Shown in pieces: positions 7,162 to 12,595 of a stretch of DNA of 14,517 bases. The DNA comes from a bacterium. GTDB lineage: Bacteria; Patescibacteriota; Minisyncoccia; JACQLN01. Numbering within the stretch: the first letter of the stretch is position 1; the number at the start of each line of letters is the position of its first letter. The notes below the pieces were generated by a model that was given only the letters and a program-made list of their open reading frames with translations, was not told the DNA's origin and made no database searches. The stretch is taken from assembly GCA_030697855.1 (NCBI GenBank), contig JAUYOU010000073.1, positions 1-14,517 of the forward strand. Direction: 5' to 3'. The position numbers and the translations under genes were made by a program.

Positions 7162-7187
7162 ATTAGCGTTAATTGGCTATATTTGCG
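7153..7187 (-). repeat. Right pair of 16-nt repeats flanking the GxxExxY gene
   Basis: Minus-strand copies CGCAAATATAGCCAAT (7172-7187) and CGCTAATATGGCGAAT (7153-7168), again 3 nt apart. They are inverted relative to 6726-6760; the two 35-nt ends match at about 26 of 35 positions. The inner copy contains the ATG of the gene. Confidence 0.75.
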
Positions 7188-7191
7188 AGAA

Positions 7192-7956
7192 CTAATAAAC
7201 GACAACCGCTTTATTATCGAGCAGTGCCCAATCTTTTAAGAATCTACTTTTAGACATTGTTACCTTGCCGTATATTGGATCTAATAACAAAATATATTTT
7301 GCGTTTTCCGGCGTACCGCTAAAACCAATAACCACCCTAGTGTGTTCGCCGTGAACCGCTTTAATATATTTTCCTTCCCACGTAAACCAAGAAATATCTT
7401 TACCATTTCCTATAGAACCCCACACAATAACAGGGTGGCCATTTTTAACTTCGTTTAAAACATCAGGTAGCTGAGCATCTTTCATTTTCTTAGCATCGCG
7501 GTATTGCAAAGCTAAATCGATTATAGGTTGTTCGTGAACTCCATAACCTTCGTTAGGAATTTTTCCATCTATATTACCCACAAAACCTTTATCGGGGTCG
7601 CCCCAAATATTAAATTCGTTTCTAGGTTCTATTGTTTCAAATTTTAGATCGCGGATAAGTTCGGTTTCGGTTACCGCAACATTATAAAAACTTAAAGCCA
7701 TTTTAAGTGCGGCCGCTTCACAGGAAAGTGCATGCTCTTGTTTATGAAATGGAACTTTTAAAACAACATTAAAAGTTTTATTCGAAGAAGACATCGCTTG
7801 AGCCGAATACATTACTTGTTTTTCGACTCTAGCCAATTTAAACGACCAAGAACTTAAAACATTTCCAACAACTTTGCTAACATTAGTAAAATAAAAAATA
7901 ACCGTTATTGTGAAAACGATTAATAAAACCAGGAGTATCTTTTTTACTTTCGACAT
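7192..7956 (-). CDS. Membrane-anchored C39-like cysteine peptidase
   Basis: 254 residues. An N-terminal signal anchor (about residues 5-24) puts the rest outside the membrane. The catalytic domain starts at about residue 66 with VPFHKQEHALSCEAAALKMAL: Q73 fits the oxyanion-hole Gln and C79 the nucleophile. Later come HPVIVWG (174-180), GEHTRVVIGF with the expected catalytic His (H205), and YILLLDPIYG with the third residue (D226). This is the papain-like peptidase C39-like fold (PF13529 type). In this family members may cleave peptides or peptidoglycan cross-links; the substrate is unknown. It has no ABC transporter, so it is not a bacteriocin-export peptidase. A TATAAT (minus strand, 7966-7971) lies so near the ATG that the transcript would have a leader of only a few nt. 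It is separated from the GxxExxY gene by the repeat pair at 7153-7187. Confidence 0.85.
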   Translation of the reverse strand: MSKVKKILLVLLIVFTITVIFYFTNVSKVVGNVLSSWSFKLARVEKQVMYSAQAMSSSNKTFNVVLKVPFHKQEHALSCEAAALKMALSFYNVAVTETELIRDLKFETIEPRNEFNIWGDPDKGFVGNIDGKIPNEGYGVHEQPIIDLALQYRDAKKMKDAQLPDVLNEVKNGHPVIVWGSIGNGKDISWFTWEGKYIKAVHGEHTRVVIGFSGTPENAKYILLLDPIYGKVTMSKSRFLKDWALLDNKAVVVY

Positions 7957-7994
7957 TACTTAATTATTATAACCCAAAAAGCGAGAATTTAACT

Positions 7995-8054
7995 TGGTGG
8001 ACCTAGCGAGAACCCTCCTTCGCACAAGGCTTCGGAAGGGCAAGTCGAACTCAC
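7995..8054 (-). pseudogene. tRNA 3' tail with encoded CCA, T-loop split by a palindrome
   Basis: On the minus strand, GTGAG-TTCGA (8045-8054) could start a T-arm and TT-CTCGC would close it, but about 32 nt (8013-8044), including the palindrome at 8013-8040, lie between them. The tail continues TAGGTCC-A-CCA (acceptor 3' strand, discriminator, encoded CCA). No matching 5' half is adjacent. The 5' relic at 8217-8250 pairs with this acceptor strand at 6 of 7 positions, including G3-U70. It is probably a decayed tRNA gene. Confidence 0.4.
8013..8040. repeat. Short palindrome (CCCTCCTTCG...CGGAAGGG)
   Basis: 28 nt whose ends are partly complementary (CCCTCC-TTCG against CGGAAGGG), lying inside the T-loop of the tRNA tail. 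It is related in sequence style to the CCCTTCG element at 8294-8361. Confidence 0.45.
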
Positions 8055-8108
8055 GCCTGCACAATGTTCCCGATTTGTCTATGGCAAAGTCGTAGCTACA
8101 AATCGCAA

Positions 8109-8126
8109 TCCCGTGGGATTTTCGGG
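8109..8126. repeat. Inverted repeat around tRNA-Ala, trailer side
   Basis: TCCCGTGGGATTTTCGGG. Its inverted partner is 8199-8216, identical at 16 of 18 positions and perfect over 11. In the precursor RNA the leader and trailer of tRNA-Ala would pair. Confidence 0.7.
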
Positions 8127-8130
8127 AGTG

Positions 8131-8201
8131 TGGAGATACTGGGAATCGAACCCAGGTCTCGGCAATGCGAATGCCGTGTATTGCCACTATACTATACCCC
8201 C
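8131..8201 (-). tRNA. tRNA-Ala (anticodon CGC)
   Basis: 71 nt. The acceptor stem GGGGGTA/TATCTCC has the alanine identity pair G3-U70. The D-arm is GTAT/ATAC, the anticodon arm CGGCA-TTCGCAT-TGCCG with CGC at 34-36 reading GCG, the variable loop 4 nt and the T-arm CTGGG-TTCGATT-CCCAG. The discriminator is A and CCA is not encoded. It lies 160 nt downstream of tRNA-Pro, same strand. Confidence 0.92.
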
Positions 8202-8216
8202 GAAAATCCAGCGGGA
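8199..8216. repeat. Inverted repeat around tRNA-Ala, leader side
   Basis: CCCGAAAATCCAGCGGGA, the inverse of 8109-8126 with 2 mismatches. It overlaps the first three bases of tRNA-Ala. The 5' relic tRNA begins at the next base, 8217. Confidence 0.7.
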
Positions 8217-8250
8217 CGAATGCCGCGTAATGCCATTTTACTATGAGCCC
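8217..8250 (-). pseudogene. 5' half of an Ala-like tRNA (relic)
   Basis: On the minus strand it reads GGGCTCA-TA-GTAA-AATGGCA-TTAC-G-CGGCATTCG, that is acceptor 5' strand, D-arm with intact 4-bp stem, and the 5' side of the anticodon arm. Over 36 positions it matches tRNA-Ala at 28. Homology stops inside the anticodon loop, exactly where the inverted repeat 8199-8216 begins. Confidence 0.6.
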
Positions 8251-8293
8251 GTACATTCGATCTGGTGATCTCAGTACCTCCTTTGGAATGTGG

Positions 8294-8361
8294 CCCTTCG
8301 ATAAACTCAGGGCCCTTCTTCCGCGCTCATGGTCGAAGACCCTGAGCTTGTTGTCGAAGGG
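8294..8361. repeat. Large CCCTTCG-type palindrome abutting tRNA-Pro
   Basis: The left arm CCCTTCGATAAACTCAGGG (8294-8312) and the right arm CCCTGAGCTTG-TTGTCGAAGGG (8340-8361) are inverted copies, the right one with a 3-nt TTG duplication. A 27-nt centre separates them. The right arm ends on the base next to the tRNA-Pro 3' end (8362). From general knowledge, CCCTTCGACAAGCTCAGGG-like palindromes are dispersed in many bacterial genomes. Confidence 0.75.
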
Positions 8362-8432
8362 TCGGGATACCGAGATTCGAACTCGGGCTATACGAACCCG
8401 AATCGTATGTACTACCGCTATACTATATCCCG
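8362..8432 (-). tRNA. tRNA-Pro (anticodon CGG)
   Basis: 71 nt. The acceptor stem CGGGATA/TATCCCG has the proline-typical C1-G72. The D-arm is GTAT/GTAC, the anticodon arm TACGA-TTCGGGT-TCGTA with CGG at 34-36 reading CCG, the variable loop 4 nt and the T-arm CCGAG-TTCGAAT-CTCGG. The discriminator is A and CCA is not encoded. Its 5' end is 7 nt after the stop codon of the CCA-adding enzyme gene, so the two are probably co-transcribed. Confidence 0.92.
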
Positions 8433-8439
8433 AGAAAGA

Positions 8440-9951
8440 TTATTTCACGTAGTATCTTTCTTTTATTCCCTCATCCTCTTTCTCTCTTTCTTCCTCCAAC
8501 TTTTCTTTCCCTGCTTCGGCCAATTTAATCAACTCTGATTCCGAAAGATCGTTCAATTCTTTCATTCGATTCAAAAGATATTCACGATTATTGCGTTCCG
8601 GATCATCTATAACCTCTTCTAACAAAGCATTAAGAATATGCCCTATTTTGGGGCCAGGCGCAACCCCAAGCGTAGCCATAACATCGTTGCCATTGGCCTT
8701 TAACATGCCCACGGTTAAAGGATCGCGCGAAACCTTGTCTATCATATACTTTAAATGGCGAAGCCTATATGGCTCGGCTTTTGGCACACCCGAACCTTTG
8801 CGTTCGGCTTGCCTAAGCTCCAAAAGTTCTTGCATATTTTCTGGCCCAACTTTTCGAACTAGTCGCCTAACCGACCTCTCTGTAACTTCGCCCACGTTGT
8901 AATAAAACATATGATAACGCACCAAAGTATAAACTTTTTCTGTAAAATCTTTAGAAAATTTTAAACGCTCCAACGCTCGCGCCGTCATTTTAGCACCAAC
9001 AAATTCGTGGCCATGAAAACTAGCGTCTTCACCTACCCCTTCCTTGGTTCTGGGCTTGCCAATGTCGTGCAACAAACTGGCAAAACGAACGTAAATATTA
9101 TAATTATATTTTGCCGCAAAGCCCAAAGATTTTACCAAATGTTCAAAGACGTTATAAATATGATGCTTGTTTTGAGCCACACCCACACCTTCTTCAACTT
9201 CTGGCAAGACAATTTTAAGCAAACCAAGTTCCTGCATTAAAATTATACCTTTTTCTGGGTCGCTAGAAGCCATAAGCTTTGTAAGTTCGTCGCGAATTCT
9301 TTCGTGTGAAATTGCTTTTAAATTATTAGCTTGATCTTTTATAGCAGACTTTGTATTTGATTCGATATCGAACCCTAACTGCGCAGCAAAACGCACCGCC
9401 CGCATTAACCTTAAAGCGTCTTCGTTAAAACGATCTTCTGGATTTCCTACTGATCTAATTAATTTAGCTTCAATGTCTTTTTGACCATTAAACGGGTCTG
9501 TAATTTCATAATCTCCCAATTTCGAATTTGGGATTTGTGATTTGTTTGTAATTTGGGATTTGTGATTTGGAATTTTTAGAGCCATCGCATTTACCGTAAA
9601 GTCGCGACGAGCAAGATCTTCGGAAACATTGGAAGTAAACAAAACCTTATCGGGGTGTCGTTTATCGGAATAAGATTCTTCTTTTCTAAATGGCGTAACT
9701 TCCACAACTTCCGTAACTTCTTCGCTATGTCTGACTTTGACTCCGACTGTGCCAAAATCATTTTCGTAAACACTATCTACAAATATTTTTTGAATTTCTT
9801 CGGGCTTGGCGTTAGTGGTTACATCCCAATCAAAAGGTTCGCGATCCATTAAAATATCGCGCACGCATCCGCCCACCAGATAGGCCTCGTAGCCCGCCTG
9901 CTCCAGACGACTCAAAATATCCACAATATAATTTGGAATGCTAGATTTCAT
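8440..9951 (-). CDS. cca: CCA tRNA nucleotidyltransferase with HD domain
   Basis: 503 residues. Class II nucleotidyltransferase: YLVGGCVRD (GG at 27-28, RD at 31-32), the catalytic DWD (41-43), RRDFTVNAMAL (115-125), then DPFNG, the RFNEDALRLMRAVRFAAQL helix (174-192) and SHERIRDEL (215-222). A C-terminal HD phosphohydrolase domain follows, with LLHDIGKPRT (H295, D296) and SFHGHE (311-316). It adds or repairs the 3' CCA of tRNAs, needed here because the two intact tRNAs just downstream lack CCA. Residues about 128-143 (NHKSQITNKSQIPNSK) are an extra low-complexity loop encoded by a 20-nt tandem repeat. The loop lies between the VNAMAL and DPFNG motifs, a site that tolerates length change. It starts 2 nt after the YceI stop, forming a yceI-cca-tRNA unit. 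Confidence 0.95.
   Translation of the reverse strand: MKSSIPNYIVDILSRLEQAGYEAYLVGGCVRDILMDREPFDWDVTTNAKPEEIQKIFVDSVYENDFGTVGVKVRHSEEVTEVVEVTPFRKEESYSDKRHPDKVLFTSNVSEDLARRDFTVNAMALKIPNHKSQITNKSQIPNSKLGDYEITDPFNGQKDIEAKLIRSVGNPEDRFNEDALRLMRAVRFAAQLGFDIESNTKSAIKDQANNLKAISHERIRDELTKLMASSDPEKGIILMQELGLLKIVLPEVEEGVGVAQNKHHIYNVFEHLVKSLGFAAKYNYNIYVRFASLLHDIGKPRTKEGVGEDASFHGHEFVGAKMTARALERLKFSKDFTEKVYTLVRYHMFYYNVGEVTERSVRRLVRKVGPENMQELLELRQAERKGSGVPKAEPYRLRHLKYMIDKVSRDPLTVGMLKANGNDVMATLGVAPGPKIGHILNALLEEVIDDPERNNREYLLNRMKELNDLSESELIKLAEAGKEKLEEEREKEDEGIKERYYVK
9525..9569. repeat. 20-nt direct repeat inside cca
   Basis: AATTTGGGATTTGTGATTTG occurs at 9525-9544 and 9550-9569 (period 25) with no mismatch. 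It encodes the low-complexity KSQITNKSQIPNSK loop. A period that is not a multiple of three means the two copies are read in different frames. Confidence 0.85.
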
Positions 9952-9953
9952 AC

Positions 9954-10640
9954 TTATTTTGGCTGGGCCAACACCTTAAAACTAACACTAAAATTATTTT
10001 CTATAACATTGTTACCCAAGTTATCAAAAAACGTTTCCGAACCATAACGCACATTCCAGAGCGAGCGATCTATTACCGCTTTGCCTTCAACCACGACCCC
10101 GCCTAAGTCGGAATAAATTTTAACAGGAAAATTAACAGCTTTGGTTATACCTTTTATAGTTAAACTGCCCTCTGCTGTATGGTCGAGGCCAGTAACCGGA
10201 GTAATCTTAACCAGTTCAAATTTGGCCGTGGGAAAATTGGTTGCGTCAAAAAAATCGGCTGATTTTAGATGCTTCGCTAAACGACTTTCATCCGAACCGC
10301 GACCCGTGCTTTCCACGTCAATAGTGCTCATATCCACCGTAAGTTCGCCACTTTCAACCACCCCGCTTGAAACCACAAACGAGCCCGATTGGATTTTGAT
10401 AATGCCCCGATCATAGTAGCCTGGAATAAACTTTTTCTTGCCTTCCCATTTAAGTTCGCTGTTTGGAACGTCCACAACATATGCTCCGTCGGCCAAAACC
10501 GCTACCGAGGTATCGGCCGAACTCGCCTCGCCCCCTGCGGAGTTATTGGAAACTTCCGCTTCCTTTTTATTGCCAAGCGTGTACCACCACACCCCACCAA
10601 CCACAACAACAATTAATAAAATTAAAAAGATTATTTTCAT
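9954..10640 (-). CDS. YceI family protein, membrane-anchored
   Basis: 228 residues. An N-terminal hydrophobic segment (about 2-20, IIFLILLIVVVVGGVWWY) acts as a signal anchor, followed by a Ser/Ala/Gly-rich linker (30-50) and the YceI beta-barrel (about 53-228). Family landmarks are YVVDVPNSELKWEGKK, GSFVVSSGVVESGELTVDMSTIDV, the LAKHLKSADFFDATNFPTAKF stretch and a LTIKGITKAVNFPV strand pair. YceI proteins have a lipocalin-like barrel and bind long isoprenoid or lipid chains; the ligand here is unknown. It lies in the extracytoplasmic space and is first in a unit with cca and the tRNA genes. A promoter (TTGTAG, 18 nt, TAAAAT) sits directly before the ATG and implies a leaderless or nearly leaderless transcript. 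Confidence 0.9.
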   Translation of the reverse strand: MKIIFLILLIVVVVGGVWWYTLGNKKEAEVSNNSAGGEASSADTSVAVLADGAYVVDVPNSELKWEGKKKFIPGYYDRGIIKIQSGSFVVSSGVVESGELTVDMSTIDVESTGRGSDESRLAKHLKSADFFDATNFPTAKFELVKITPVTGLDHTAEGSLTIKGITKAVNFPVKIYSDLGGVVVEGKAVIDRSLWNVRYGSETFFDNLGNNVIENNFSVSFKVLAQPK

Positions 10641-10644
10641 ATTT

Positions 10645-10674
10645 ATTTTAGAGTTTATAAATTTTAATCTACAA
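10645..10674 (-). promoter_or_regulatory. Candidate promoter of yceI-cca-tRNA unit
   Basis: On the minus strand, TTGTAG (10669-10674), 18 nt, TAAAAT (10645-10650). The -10 ends only 4 nt before the ATG, so the start point would fall at or on the start codon. Confidence 0.4.
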
Positions 10675-10683
10675 GCTGAATTT

Positions 10684-11256
10684 TCATTTTACGTATTTAA
10701 AACAGTTTACCGCGTGGTCGTTTACCATACCAACTGCTTGCATATGCGCATAACAAATTGTAGCACCCAAGAACCTAAACCCACGTTTTTTTAAATCTTT
10801 CGCCCAATCTTCAGCTTCTTTAATTTTAACAGGATAATCTTTTAAAGTTTTAATTTTATGCTTAATAACTTTACCACCAACAAAACCCCACATATATTTG
10901 CTAAACGTTCCAAATTCTTTTTTAACTTCTAAAAACCTTTGGGCATTATTTATAGCGGCTGTAATTTTTAATTTGTTTCTAACTATGCCAGCATCTGCCA
11001 TTAAACGCTTAAAATCGCGGGCATTAAACTTGGCAACTTTTTTAACATCAAAATTAGCAAAGGCTTTTTTATAGTTTTGGCGTTTCTTTAAAATTGTTAA
11101 CCAACTTAAACCTGCCTGCGCACTTTCTAAAACCAAAAACTGGAATATTTTATTATCTTTATATACCGGCACACCCCATTCTTCGTCGTGGTATTTAACA
11201 TACAGTGGATTTTCCCCCACCCACGGGCATCGGATTTTATTTTTTTGATTATACAT
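10684..11256 (-). CDS. tag: DNA-3-methyladenine glycosylase I
   Basis: 190 residues from the ATG at 11256. A TTG at 11283 would extend it into the palindromic repeat, whereas the ATG puts RCPW at residues 9-12, as in E. coli Tag. Diagnostic motifs are RCPWVGENPLYVKYHDEEWG, FQFLVLESAQAGLSWLTILKKR and the C-terminal NDHAVNCF. The zinc-snap ligands of Tag are all present: C10, H23, H181 and C185. It removes 3-methyladenine from alkylated DNA by a helix-hairpin-helix fold, starting base excision repair. It is the last gene of the palindrome-separated series. Palindrome copy A lies 21 nt before its start. A weak GGAAAA precedes the ATG. Confidence 0.94.
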   Translation of the reverse strand: MYNQKNKIRCPWVGENPLYVKYHDEEWGVPVYKDNKIFQFLVLESAQAGLSWLTILKKRQNYKKAFANFDVKKVAKFNARDFKRLMADAGIVRNKLKITAAINNAQRFLEVKKEFGTFSKYMWGFVGGKVIKHKIKTLKDYPVKIKEAEDWAKDLKKRGFRFLGATICYAHMQAVGMVNDHAVNCFKYVK

Positions 11257-11277
11257 TTTTCCAATCTTTACCAAATT

Positions 11278-11299
11278 TAGCAAGGACGGTCATTTGCTA
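11278..11299. repeat. Junction palindrome, copy A (degenerate)
   Basis: The left arm TAGCAAGGAC is intact; the right arm reads GTCATTTGCTA (one substitution plus one extra base). It contains the stop codon of the HEPN-motif gene and lies 21 nt before tag. Confidence 0.75.
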
Positions 11300-11865
11300 G
11301 GTGACGAGTTAAATACATTAGCAAACTTTTCTAGCATCTCTACCATTAAATTTTCCCACTTATCACAAAGCACAATACTATCCTCCTGTGTTTTTTTCAA
11401 ATCAAGTTTTTCTATCAAAAAACTGCCTTTCATTTCTCCTTGCTCTTTAAAAAGTTGGCATGGTGTTTTTGCTTTGTAATACTCTCCAAACCCTTCCTTA
11501 TTGGTTAAAATATATTTATGCGCAATATCATTCCTTATCTCTTGTACTTTTTGTATCTCCTTTGCAAGTTTCTTATACTTCTCTTCGTCAAATTGTATAT
11601 CGAGATTTTTAGACTTAATCACGTAAGCAGTCTCTTCAACAAGTCTAATAAACATCTGTCTCTTTTCTTCAAACCCAAATATTTTTTCGTCTGCAAGTAC
11701 TCGACCTATTAAATATAGCTTATACTGGTCCTCAGTATTAACATCAACGAAAGCAGAAGATATTACATGATTAATGCCATTTTCAAGACGATTTAGGCAA
11801 GTAATAATACCCCCAATAAATTTCATCTGGTCTGACTGATCTTCGATATGTTTTCTTATGCTCAT
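11290..11865 (-). CDS. HEPN-motif protein of unknown function
   Basis: 191 residues, mostly alpha-helical, soluble, no signal peptide. The sequence QEIRNDIAHKYI carries R111-N112...H116, the R-N-x3-H motif typical of HEPN domains, and it sits after a long charged helix (95-110) as in that fold. HEPN proteins are often metal-independent RNases in defence and toxin systems, but some are non-catalytic scaffolds. No nucleotidyltransferase (MNT) partner is next to it, so a classic HEPN-MNT pair is not supported. The rest (LNRLENGINHVISSAF at 25-40) is typical of uncharacterised proteins. Its last two residues (SK) and the TGA are encoded by palindrome copy A, so the C-terminus was shaped by the repeat. 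The ATG at 11865 lacks a Shine-Dalgarno site. Copy B lies 29 nt upstream. Confidence 0.65.
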   Translation of the reverse strand: MSIRKHIEDQSDQMKFIGGIITCLNRLENGINHVISSAFVDVNTEDQYKLYLIGRVLADEKIFGFEEKRQMFIRLVEETAYVIKSKNLDIQFDEEKYKKLAKEIQKVQEIRNDIAHKYILTNKEGFGEYYKAKTPCQLFKEQGEMKGSFLIEKLDLKKTQEDSIVLCDKWENLMVEMLEKFANVFNSSPSK

Positions 11866-11894
11866 AAAACTTTGTAGTTCAGAGATTAACTACC

Positions 11895-11915
11895 TAACAA
11901 GGACAGTCCTTGCTA
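11895..11915. repeat. Junction palindrome, copy B
   Basis: TAACAAGGAC-A-GTCCTTGCTA, one arm mismatch. It lies 15 nt after the stop of the membrane-protein gene and 29 nt before the HEPN-motif gene. A further small hairpin (GTAGTT/AACTAC, 11875-11894) lies between it and the next start. Confidence 0.85.
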
Positions 11916-11930
11916 AACCACTAAACAACA

Positions 11931-12515
11931 TTAAAACTTTTCTAAAGCAACGCGACGAAAGAGTAAAGCCGATCCGGCAAAAAACACTAAAGCGAAAATG
12001 GAATTAAAAACGAACACGTGAATAACTCCCGCTTCACCCCAAGAAGCCTTAGCTGGCCAAATAAATAGTGCGACTACTGGAACCAAAAATTGAACAAACG
12101 CCGTTGCAAACAATGCATATGCCATTCCACGCGGATTAAAGCGTGAAATAATGGAACCAACCAACGCAACAGCAAACACTGCCCAGTACATCAAATTTGC
12201 GGGGTTATTCTCGCTTCCAATAATGCCGACAGCGCCACTTACCCACCCAAGAAAAAGCATTCCCGTAAACCCAATACCAAAAGCGATACGGTATGTTTTA
12301 GGACATCTCTTTAACCATTGCAACGTTTCGTAAAAACCCCAAAGAGCTAACAATATAACGCCGTAAGCATTTGCTTCATCCCAACTTACTTCGTTGGTAA
12401 ACCGCGTAACTAAACGCATTGCAAATGAAAGAACTAAAACAACAGCTAATCTAATAATCATTTTTTTAGCATCTTTTTTACCACTAGCTTTATAGCCTTG
12501 AATTTGAAAAATCAT
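11931..12515 (-). CDS. Six-helix membrane protein, uncharacterised
   Basis: 194 residues. After a basic N-terminal tail (GYKASGKKDAKK) six hydrophobic segments appear at about 19-37, 48-66, 76-98, 107-125, 131-153 and 162-186. Recognisable strings are GAVGIIGSENNPANLMYWAV in the third loop and FNPRGMAYALFATAFVQFLV. I remember similar strings from uncharacterised membrane proteins in several phyla, without a function. The ATG at 12515 has no Shine-Dalgarno site. Its 31-nt leader and the palindrome before it are duplicated almost exactly in front of the histidine phosphatase gene (13888-13943). GC-ending codons are somewhat more frequent than in the HEPN-motif gene, a hint of separate origin. 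Confidence 0.7.
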   Translation of the reverse strand: MIFQIQGYKASGKKDAKKMIIRLAVVLVLSFAMRLVTRFTNEVSWDEANAYGVILLALWGFYETLQWLKRCPKTYRIAFGIGFTGMLFLGWVSGAVGIIGSENNPANLMYWAVFAVALVGSIISRFNPRGMAYALFATAFVQFLVPVVALFIWPAKASWGEAGVIHVFVFNSIFALVFFAGSALLFRRVALEKF

Positions 12516-12567
12516 ATTTTAATTAAACAAAGAAACTATATAGCGCTAGCAAGGACGGTCCTTGCTA
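12512..12567. repeat. 56-nt duplicated leader plus palindrome, copy 1
   Basis: Identical to 13888-13943 except for the palindrome's central base. On the minus strand it comprises the palindrome, then GCGCTATATAGTTTC, an A/T-rich stretch and the start codon plus one base (ATGA). Identity ends right after the start codon. Confidence 0.9.
12547..12567. repeat. Junction palindrome, copy C
   Basis: TAGCAAGGAC-G-GTCCTTGCTA, perfect 10-bp arms. It lies 28 nt after the DedA-type gene and 31 nt before the six-helix membrane-protein gene. Confidence 0.92.
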
Positions 12568-12595
12568 AACATTTGTACATAATTATGTAAAAATA

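Noticed and set aside
7995..8250. tmRNA (ssrA) suggested by G3-U70 acceptor halves 256 nt apart and encoded CCA
   Set aside because: The 5' half has a normal tRNA D-stem and anticodon 5' strand, no tmRNA-type GGATTCGAC segment or tag frame is seen, and an intact tRNA lies inside.
7960..8256. Minus-strand open frame of 98 codons
   Set aside because: It runs through tRNA-Ala, the tRNA relics and palindromes. Its composition is that of structured RNA DNA, and it has no start signal.
8064..8538. Three plus-strand open frames of 60-69 codons
   Set aside because: They are antisense to the two tRNA genes and the 3' end of cca. The frames reflect tRNA sequence, not protein.
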